Made by a program: the position numbers and the translations under genes. From positions 1 to 15,027 of the forward strand of contig CAJPKE010000018.1 in NCBI GenBank assembly GCA_905370345.1: a stretch of DNA of 15,027 nt, in the 5' to 3' direction. This DNA comes from Candidatus Saccharibacteria bacterium UBA6209. GTDB lineage: Bacteria > Patescibacteriota > Saccharimonadia > Saccharimonadales > Saccharimonadaceae. How positions within the stretch are numbered: position 1 is the first letter of the stretch; every line of letters begins with the position of its first letter. The notes beneath the pieces are model-generated. The model worked only from the letters and a program-made list of their open reading frames with translations. It ran no database searches and was not told the DNA's origin. Below, piece after piece: positions 6,242 through 10,555 of the stretch.

Positions 6242-7852
6242 ATGAATAAAGTTGCGAAATATTTGAATGAGCATCTTAGCGGCGAAGTCGCGTCGCAGGA
6301 TTTTGCATTGAGTCAAGTTGAAGTTGATAACGGACTTTTGGCGCGCCGACCAGAAATGATTGTTCGTGCGGCTAATATGAACGACATCAGAAAAGTGATG
6401 CGATTTTGTTCTCAATTGGCAGAGAAAGGTCATGTTTTACCTGTATTTGTTCGTGGTTGTGGCAATGATGAAACTGGCGCAGCGACGAATAAAGGCATTG
6501 CAATTGACGAAAAAACGTATATGAATCGTGTGTTTGGTATTGATCCTCGCCAGCAACTGATTCATGTTCAAGCGGGAATTTCTCTTTCGGCAATCAACGC
6601 AACTTTGTCTACTCATAAAGGCCTGGGCTTGCCGCGAACTTCATATGTGGCGGAAGAAGGCACGATTGGTGGCGCAATTAACACAGCTCCGTCTGGAATG
6701 TTATCTGGCGCACATGGCCGTTTTGCTGACACCATTCAGCAGCTTGAAATTGTCCTAAGTAATGGCGACGTGATTCAGACTGGTCGCATATCTCGACGCG
6801 AATTGAGTAAGAAAAAAGGCTTATCGACGTTTGAGGGCGAGATTTATCGAGAGATTGACAATTTAATCTCAGATAACACCGAGCTGATTTCGCAAATGGA
6901 TCCAGCTTTGCCAGATACGGTTGGCTACAGCGGGATTTCTCGGGTGAAGCAAAAAGACGGGTCGTTCGATTTGACGCCGTTGTTTATTGGTAGTCAGGGA
7001 AGTCTGGGTGTGATTTGTGAAGTTATTATGAAGGCGCAATTTATTCGTCCAGAATATTCAGTTGTTGCGGCATCGTATAAGAAATTATCAGACGCGCAAT
7101 CAGCCGTGGAATTAGCGATGAAAAATAAGGCGTCGGCGGTGGAAATAATCGACGGGCGATTCTTCCGTCAGGCTGCGGTCGTCGGTAAAGTGGTTGAGTG
7201 GGCGCCGAAAGAATGCTTTAAGGGTGCGGTGGTCTTGGCTATTTTTGACGACTTTTCTGACAGAGCGCGTAATAAAGCCGCGAAGAAATTGACTAGAAAA
7301 TTGGAATCATCAGAAGCGATTGACATAAAAACGCTACATTTGGAAGAGCAGGATTTGTTCAGTTTGCATTCTGTTTTGGCTTTGGCGGAAACTCCAAGCG
7401 AGCCGCATATGATTACGCCACGCGTTTTCTCTGGGATTTTAATGGCGCCAGAAAAGATTGACAGTTTCCTTAGCGAGCTGAAGTCACTGGAATCTAAGTA
7501 CGGCGTGGATTTGCCAGTTTTTGTTGATTTTTCAAGCGATTATATTTCTCTACATCCGACGTTTGATAGTAAAAAAGTGAGTGAACGCCAGAAGATTCTT
7601 CAGTTGTTGGTGGAAATTTCTCAGATTGTTAATAAGTACGAAGGTTCTTTTGCGGGATTTGGTGGCGACGGAAGATTGAAGGCTAACTTTATTTATAAGA
7701 ATCTGCCAGATGACGAAAAACAATTATACGCGAAGGTGAAGCAAATCTTTGATCCAGCTGGGATTTTTAATCCAGGAATTAAAGCGGAGGCTCAGCCGAA
7801 GGAGTTGGCGGCGGAATTAAACGCGTGGTGCAAGCTTCGTAATCAAGCTTGA
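6242..7852 (+). CDS. FAD-linked oxidase/dehydrogenase of the GlcD/D-lactate dehydrogenase type
   Basis: 536 residues from the ATG at 6242 (a TTG just before it is too close to AAGGAGG to be the start). Flavoenzyme of the VAO/PCMH superfamily, which oxidises D-2-hydroxyacids such as D-lactate or glycolate. The FAD_binding_4 domain spans about residues 30-260: LPVFVRGCGNDETGAA (66-81) stands where relatives have PRGGGT-SG, IHVQAG (107-112), the phosphate-binding GTIGGAINT (140-148), and IGSQGSLGVICEV (249-261). The C-terminal FAD-oxidase domain ends with the typical FDPAGIFNPG (503-512). No Fe-S cysteine motifs, so it is the single-domain form. The substrate cannot be read from the sequence. 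It stands alone between divergent tRNA-Leu genes; the -35 of the second lies on its stop codon. Confidence 0.88.
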   Translation: MNKVAKYLNEHLSGEVASQDFALSQVEVDNGLLARRPEMIVRAANMNDIRKVMRFCSQLAEKGHVLPVFVRGCGNDETGAATNKGIAIDEKTYMNRVFGIDPRQQLIHVQAGISLSAINATLSTHKGLGLPRTSYVAEEGTIGGAINTAPSGMLSGAHGRFADTIQQLEIVLSNGDVIQTGRISRRELSKKKGLSTFEGEIYREIDNLISDNTELISQMDPALPDTVGYSGISRVKQKDGSFDLTPLFIGSQGSLGVICEVIMKAQFIRPEYSVVAASYKKLSDAQSAVELAMKNKASAVEIIDGRFFRQAAVVGKVVEWAPKECFKGAVVLAIFDDFSDRARNKAAKKLTRKLESSEAIDIKTLHLEEQDLFSLHSVLALAETPSEPHMITPRVFSGILMAPEKIDSFLSELKSLESKYGVDLPVFVDFSSDYISLHPTFDSKKVSERQKILQLLVEISQIVNKYEGSFAGFGGDGRLKANFIYKNLPDDEKQLYAKVKQIFDPAGIFNPGIKAEAQPKELAAELNAWCKLRNQA

Positions 7853-7877
7853 TGTTGGGTAAAATTTGGGCTATAAT
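7849..7877 (+). promoter_or_regulatory. promoter of tRNA-Leu(CAG)
   Basis: TTGATG (7849-7854), 17-nt spacer, TATAAT (7872-7877). The -35 contains the TGA stop of the oxidase gene. Expected start near 7884, about 9 nt before the tRNA. Confidence 0.8.
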
Positions 7878-7892
7878 TGACGCGTAGCCCAT

Positions 7893-7979
7893 GCGGATGT
7901 GGCGGAATTGGTAGACGCGCTAGCTTCAGGTGCTAGTGTACGCAAGTACGTGAAGGTTCAAGTCCTTTCATCCGCACCA
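7893..7979 (+). tRNA. tRNA-Leu (anticodon CAG)
   Basis: 87 nt with encoded CCA. Acceptor GCGGATG/CATCCGC, anticodon stem CTAGC/GCTAG with loop TTCAGGT (anticodon CAG, codon CUG), long variable arm GTACGCAAGTAC, T arm GAAGG-TTCAAGT-CCTTT. Confidence 0.96.
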
Positions 7980-8003
7980 AGGATTGTAATTTTTCACCAA
8001 AAG

Positions 8004-8030
8004 AAAATCACCCGTAGTTAGGGTGATTTT
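8004..8030. terminator. bidirectional terminator of tRNA-Leu(CAG) and unit B
   Basis: AAAATCACCC (8004-8013), loop GTAGTTA, GGGTGATTTT (8021-8030), with a T-run on both sides. Same stem as 6021-6047. The spacer from each tRNA-Leu to its terminator is also similar (a shared AATTTTTCA-type stretch), so tRNA and terminator look duplicated together. Confidence 0.9.
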
Positions 8031-8047
8031 TAATGTCGTAAATTCAG

Positions 8048-8097
8048 AGTCTACATGACAGGCAATCGTAAAAGAACAATCACCTGCCATGTAGACT
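8048..8097 (-). other. 3' hairpin element of unit B, complementary to its leader
   Basis: It starts 8 nt after the stop of the 143-residue gene. Two 22-nt arms (8076-8097 and 8048-8069) pair along their whole length in minus-strand RNA, 18 Watson-Crick plus 4 G-U pairs, with loop UCUUUU. On the plus strand the same four positions would be A-C mismatches, so the structure is built for minus-strand RNA. Part of its 3' arm, CGATTGCCTGTCA (complement of 8056-8068), is an exact 13-nt complement of leader B (8665-8677). No U-run follows; the real terminator is 8004-8030. The sequence CUGAA follows, as in unit C. Confidence 0.8.
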
Positions 8098-8105
8098 ATA
8101 TACTG

Positions 8106-8537
8106 TCAGTCAATCCAGGGATCGCTGAGTACAGCCTCGTCGCGGCCTTGCATGGATTCTCCTACGTACATCAAGCACAGAAGAGTATCATCGATCTCGT
8201 TCAAGATACTCTTGAATTGCTTGTCATCTTCGTCTGTCATGGTGACGTACCTAGTGATGAAGCTTTTCAGCTCCTCTAGGGCCGACGAGACTCTCGCGGC
8301 GTCGTTGTAGATGTTGACGCCTACGACCATCATGGATGGAGGTTGTGTGAAACGTGTGTTCGCATAGACCTGGAGGTCTTGTACTCGTTGACACATGTCG
8401 CGAATCTGTTGGATGAATCGCCTGGTTTGAATTGCCGGGATATATTCGTCCTTGCAGATGACATTCATGGCGGTGTGCCACTTCATACTTAGGGCTTCCG
8501 CCGTAGCGAAGAGGTCGTCAGAGACATCGATAAACAT
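8106..8537 (-). CDS. unit B orphan protein, 143 residues
   Basis: Function unknown. The frame is open further upstream to a TTG at 8678, but that stretch is the structured leader; the ATG at 8537 has AGGAAG 8 nt ahead and is taken as the start. The protein is acidic and mostly helical in appearance, without signal peptide or membrane segment. It opens MFIDVSDDLFATAEALSMKW, has a helix rich in Arg/Gln (TRRFIQQIRDMCQRVQDLQVYANTRF), a short hydrophobic strand (SMMVVGVNIYND), then ALEELKSFITRYV and an acidic Trp-containing end (LSDPWID). No catalytic motif recognised. It shares leader and 3' hairpin architecture with unit C, although the two proteins are not evidently related. Confidence 0.72.
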   Translation of the reverse strand: MFIDVSDDLFATAEALSMKWHTAMNVICKDEYIPAIQTRRFIQQIRDMCQRVQDLQVYANTRFTQPPSMMVVGVNIYNDAARVSSALEELKSFITRYVTMTDEDDKQFKSILNEIDDTLLCLMYVGESMQGRDEAVLSDPWID

Positions 8538-8724
8538 TGTGCTATCTTCCTGTTCATGCTCTCTCATCCGCAGGATTGCGACGCGTTGTTCTTTAACAAC
8601 ACAAGATGAGATCTTATCTCTCTTACGGTGGTTTTTAAAAAGAAATAAAAACTCATCTTGTATTCGATTGCCTGTCAAAGTTCACTTTTGGACAAGGATT
8701 TACTCAACTTGTCAACAAAAGCTA
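8538..8724 (-). promoter_or_regulatory. structured 5' leader of unit B
   Basis: About 186 nt of mRNA before the ATG. In order: H1, GACAAG/CUUGUC (8713-8708 with 8696-8691) with loop starting UUGAG; segment P, TGACAGGCAATCG (8677-8665), complementary to the 3' hairpin; P2, a 10-bp stem ACAAGAUGAG/CUCAUCUUGU (8661-8652 with 8610-8601), enclosing a hairpin GUUUUUA/UAAAAAC (8652-8646 with 8637-8631; one base is shared with P2); and directly after P2, GUUGUU-AAAG-AACAAC (8600-8585). Every element has a counterpart in leader C with altered but still pairing bases. Confidence 0.75.
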
Positions 8725-8768
8725 CTTTTGTTTATACCACACTTGTGTAAAAAAGTCAATAGAATATA
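8704..8768 (-). repeat. promoter/leader repeat, copy B
   Basis: On the minus strand: TTCTATTGACT with -35 TTGACT (8754-8759), 17-nt spacer, TGG-extended -10 TATAAA (8731-8736), start near 8724. The block matches copy A (5154-5217) in inverted orientation with few differences, and copy C more loosely (TTCTATTGACTT, GGTATAA, GAGTTGAG). Confidence 0.85.
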
Positions 8769-8769
8769 T

Positions 8770-8792
8770 AAAAAACAGCCTCAAATGAGACT
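8770..8792 (-). terminator. intrinsic terminator of unit C
   Basis: On the minus strand AGTCTC-ATTT-GAGGCT (one G-U pair) followed by G and six T residues (8775-8770). It ends immediately upstream of promoter B, so units C and B are separate transcripts. Confidence 0.75.
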
Positions 8793-8810
8793 ATTCCAAA
8801 ATGATTTCAG

Positions 8811-8866
8811 GGGATATATGACAAGCAGCCATAAAAAAGAATGTGGATCAACTCATCATATATCCC
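8811..8866 (-). other. 3' hairpin element of unit C, complementary to its leader
   Basis: It starts 6 nt after the stop of the 76-residue gene. The arms GGGATATATGA/TCATATATCCC form 11 Watson-Crick pairs, continued by five more with three G-U pairs, then an interrupted CCA/TGG top and a loop containing UUCUUUU, the same loop as unit B. The 3' arm contains TGGCTGCTTGTCA (complement of 8819-8831), an exact 13-nt complement of leader C (9223-9235). CUGAAAU follows, as CUGAAUU does in unit B. Confidence 0.8.
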
Positions 8867-8872
8867 GCGTTG

Positions 8873-9103
8873 TTAGTCTTCTGTCTCTGTGTAGTCCAGA
8901 AGACTTTGCGCTACTTGCGCCAGCGCAGTGGCTTCTCCCCTCAGTTGGTCAAGAAGTTTCCTAACTTCTACATCAGTGGCAATCGTGTGTGATATCAGAC
9001 CTTCTTTCGGGATATAGTCGAGGGTTAATTTCTTCCCCTCGACAGACGCGGTTGCTCGACGAAGAAAATTCTCCAGTGCCGTCGTATTGGTCTTTTTATT
9101 CAC
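8873..9103 (-). CDS. unit C orphan protein, 76 residues
   Basis: Function unknown. It starts at a GTG (9101-9103) with AAAGGTG placed about 7 nt ahead; no other good start exists. The protein has a basic N-terminus (MNKKTNTTALENFLRRATASVEGKK), a probable strand (LTLDYIPKEGLISHTIAT) and a long C-terminal helix (VEVRKLLDQLRGEATALAQVAQSLLDYTE) with leucines spaced as in a coiled coil. That architecture would suit a small dimeric partner or adaptor protein, but this is a guess. No signal peptide, no cysteine. The gene has its own promoter, leader, 3' hairpin and terminator, so it is a stand-alone transcription unit. Confidence 0.7.
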   Translation of the reverse strand: MNKKTNTTALENFLRRATASVEGKKLTLDYIPKEGLISHTIATDVEVRKLLDQLRGEATALAQVAQSLLDYTETED

Positions 9104-9283
9104 GATCTTTCACCTTTCTGGTGTTTTCTCGCCCTCAGTGTGATATATGTGCATTCTTTATGCACAAGACGAGATTTTACCCCTTAAAGTTTTTAGAAGA
9201 AATAAAAACTCGCCTTGTGTTTTGGCTGCTTGTCAATGAACGTTTTCGGATGAGGAGTAATCTCAACTCATTAACGAAAACCA
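9104..9283 (-). promoter_or_regulatory. structured 5' leader of unit C
   Basis: About 180 nt. H1 is AUGAG/CUCAU (9271-9267 with 9254-9250) with loop starting UUGAG; segment P is TGACAAGCAGCCA (9235-9223); P2 is CACAAGGCGAG/CUCGUCUUGUG (9219-9209 with 9173-9163); the enclosed hairpin is GUUUUUA/UAAAAAC (9209-9203 with 9195-9189; one base is shared with P2); then UGUGCAU-AAAGA-AUGCACA (9166-9148), which overlaps the P2 3' arm by 4 nt. Spacings match leader B: 3 nt between P and P2, 14 versus 13 nt between H1 and P. Confidence 0.75.
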
Positions 9284-9289
9284 ATATTA

Positions 9290-9318
9290 CTTATACCATT
9301 CTATGGTGATTAAGTCAA
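9290..9318 (-). promoter_or_regulatory. promoter of unit C (third, diverged copy of the repeat)
   Basis: On the minus strand TTGACT (9313-9318), 17-nt spacer, TGG-extended TATAAG (9290-9295), start near 9283. The upstream TTCTATTGACTT is shared with copies A and B. It diverges from the trmH-family promoter. Confidence 0.75.
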
Positions 9319-9335
9319 TAGAAGGCTCTCAACTT

Positions 9336-9365
9336 TTGTTATTTATTCAGGAATTTTGCTAAAAT
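9336..9365 (+). promoter_or_regulatory. promoter of the SpoU-family gene (likely leaderless)
   Basis: TTGTTA (9336-9341), 18-nt spacer, TGC-extended TAAAAT (9360-9365). The ATG at 9373 is 7 nt beyond the -10 and has no ribosome site, so the transcript should begin at the start codon. Confidence 0.6.
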
Positions 9366-9372
9366 AACAGAG

Positions 9373-9906
9373 ATGGAAGATAAAAGGAACGTAATTGATA
9401 AGTTTAAGGGTTGGAGCGAATCGGAGATTATAAATGAGTTGGATTCTGAAGATCACGGTTTGGTGATTGCGCTGGAAAATACCGAGCGAGATTTTAATAT
9501 GGGGACAATTGTCAGGAGTGCTAATGCGTTTGGTGTGCGGCAGATTTATGTAATTGGGCGCAGGCAGTGGAATAAGCGCGGTGCCATGATGACGGATAAA
9601 TATCTTCACATTACGTATTTGGCGACGACGGAAGAGTTTGTTGAGAAAATGCGGACTGAAGGTAGGGAAATTATTGCTATTGATAATATCCCGGGCAGCG
9701 TTAATATGTCGCAGACGAGTTTACCGAAGCGTGCGGTTTTGGTATTTGGGCAAGAAGGACCGGGAATTTCTGCGGAGCTGGCTGGCGCTGCGGATCAGAT
9801 TGTGGCGATTGAGCAATTCGGCTCGACTCGCTCCATCAACGTCGGTGCGGCAGCGACTGTGGCGATGTATTGTTGGTTGCAGCAGAATGCGCTGGCGGAA
9901 AAATAG
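9373..9906 (+). CDS. SpoU/TrmH-family RNA 2'-O-ribose methyltransferase
   Basis: 177 residues. SPOUT-fold enzyme that transfers a methyl group from S-adenosylmethionine to a ribose 2'-OH of tRNA or rRNA; the fold includes a C-terminal trefoil knot. The three family motifs are present: motif 1 N-M-G-T-I-V-R-S-A-N-A-F-G (42-54) with catalytic Arg48, motif 2 VLVFGQEGPGIS (122-133), motif 3 VAIEQFGSTRSINVGAAATVAMY (144-166). It has no N-terminal substrate-binding extension, so it is a minimal catalytic-domain protein, and the target nucleotide cannot be predicted. Its stop abuts, without a gap, the stop of the convergent pentapeptide-like gene. Confidence 0.92.
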   Translation: MEDKRNVIDKFKGWSESEIINELDSEDHGLVIALENTERDFNMGTIVRSANAFGVRQIYVIGRRQWNKRGAMMTDKYLHITYLATTEEFVEKMRTEGREIIAIDNIPGSVNMSQTSLPKRAVLVFGQEGPGISAELAGAADQIVAIEQFGSTRSINVGAAATVAMYCWLQQNALAEK

Positions 9907-10338
9907 CTAATTGATTTCTACGCCTTGTTGGTTCAAAAAATTACGAGTTTCATCATCTAATTTACAATTTATGAAACACGATCGTGCTGCCAATTTCCCA
10001 CTACCATAGACAAATTGTGTTTCCTCGTCATATTTCATACCACGGAAGTCGCAATCCTCCGCTTCAATAATAGCTTTTACGCCACGAAAATCCACATTCC
10101 GAACCGACGAATTGGTAAAATAAATTGGTTGCCCGTAAATATGCTTTGCGTCGTCCAGATTACAATTCTGAAACATAAAAAAGCCCATGACAAACTGGTC
10201 GAAATCAACGCCATGAAAATCCTCATCCGTAAAGCGAACAAACTCGCCTTCTGGGATGACAGGGTAACGCTCACGCTGGTAAGCTGGCAAATCATTGGCG
10301 CGAATGGATTCGGCGATGCGATGCGTGATGTTGTCCAT
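9907..10338 (-). CDS. hypothetical protein with pentapeptide-repeat-like segments, 143 residues
   Basis: Starts at the ATG complementary to 10336-10338; ends flush against the convergent methyltransferase gene. After a charged N-terminus (MDNITHRIAESIRANDLPAYQRERYPVIPEGEF), the middle shows short spaced units with Phe or Leu at the centre and Asn/Asp/Cys flanking: FTDEDFHGVDF, FMFQNCNLDDAKH, FTNSSVRNVDFRG, AEDCDFRGMKY, SCFINCKLDDET. These recall pentapeptide repeats (A/C-D/N-L-x-x) and suggest a small right-handed beta-helix, but the repeats are too irregular for certainty. Such proteins have no single function. No membrane segments. Confidence 0.75.
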   Translation of the reverse strand: MDNITHRIAESIRANDLPAYQRERYPVIPEGEFVRFTDEDFHGVDFDQFVMGFFMFQNCNLDDAKHIYGQPIYFTNSSVRNVDFRGVKAIIEAEDCDFRGMKYDEETQFVYGSGKLAARSCFINCKLDDETRNFLNQQGVEIN

Positions 10339-10344
10339 AACTTA

Positions 10345-10350
10345 ATAATA
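10345..10350 (-). promoter_or_regulatory. -10 box of the pentapeptide-like gene
   Basis: TATTAT on the minus strand, 6 nt before the ATG (first base 10338), with no ribosome site between them: another leaderless layout. No clear -35. Confidence 0.4.
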
Positions 10351-10387
10351 CATCATTATTTCTCGCAATAACTCCGTCAGCTCCTAC

Positions 10388-10416
10388 TTTACAAAAAGCA
10401 TGAAATTTACTACAAT
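10388..10416 (+). promoter_or_regulatory. promoter of the hisS leader
   Basis: TTTACA (10388-10393), 17-nt spacer, TACAAT (10411-10416). The last base of the -10 is 6 nt before the ATG of the leader peptide, so the mRNA probably starts at that ATG. Confidence 0.75.
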
Positions 10417-10422
10417 AGACGT

Positions 10423-10467
10423 ATGATTTTACCTAAATTCCATCATTCACACGTGTTGCCGAGGTAG
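10423..10467 (+). CDS. histidine leader peptide of hisS (MILPKFHHSHVLPR)
   Basis: A 14-codon ORF with stop TAG at 10465-10467. Codons 7, 8 and 10 are CAT, CAT and CAC, three His in four codons, in front of a histidyl-tRNA synthetase gene. It is placed exactly where a ribosome could control the attenuator: the last codons and the stop (10458-10467) form the 5' arm of the antiterminator. A ribosome waiting for His-tRNA at codons 7-8 would leave that arm free, while one reaching the stop would cover it. The ATG lies 6 nt past the -10 box, so translation would be leaderless. Probably acts only in cis. Confidence 0.75.
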   Translation: MILPKFHHSHVLPR

Positions 10468-10515
10468 GACTCTGATTTTTTGATTGTACGCGCCGAGTTC
10501 TGCCTCGGCGTTTTT
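10458..10515 (+). terminator. hisS transcription attenuator (antiterminator and terminator)
   Basis: Terminator: CGCCGAG (10491-10497), loop TTCTGC, CTCGGCG (10504-10510), then TTTTT (10511-10515). Competing antiterminator: GCCGAGGTAG (10458-10467) pairs with CTGCCTCGGC (10500-10509) over 10 bp with one G-U, consuming most of the terminator's 3' arm. The two cannot coexist. No T-box signature (AGGGUGG) is present. Confidence 0.8.
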
Positions 10516-10518
10516 GAT

Positions 10519-10546
10519 TGCTATAAATAAGAAATAATGACATAAT
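10519..10546 (+). promoter_or_regulatory. possible secondary promoter(s) directly upstream of hisS
   Basis: After the terminator there are two TGn-extended -10-like boxes: TGC-TATAAA (10519-10527) and TGA-CATAAT (10538-10546). The first would give a leader of about 22 nt with GGAG (10547-10550) 5 nt before the hisS ATG and could provide basal expression independent of the attenuator. Confidence 0.35.
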
Positions 10547-10555
10547 GGAGCTAAC

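Noticed and set aside
8538..8678. N-terminal extension of gene B from a TTG start (190-residue version)
   Set aside because: The extra 47 codons are the structured leader shared with unit C, and the ATG at 8537 has a well placed AGGAAG.
8452..8964. 170-codon plus-strand ORF across leader B and gene C
   Set aside because: It runs through two promoters, a terminator and hairpins on the opposite strand; no ribosome site or family resemblance.
8048..9235. Inverted repeats flanking genes B and C as insertion-sequence ends
   Set aside because: No transposase or target duplication is visible, and the G-U pairing bias shows RNA-level selection.
8538..9283. Group I or II self-splicing intron carrying an ORF
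   Set aside because: Each unit has its own promoter and terminator, no interrupted flanking gene, and no intron core or domain V-like hairpin that I can recognise.
10411..10515. T-box riboswitch upstream of hisS
   Set aside because: No AGGGUGG T-box sequence and no room for a specifier stem; the His leader peptide explains the terminator instead.
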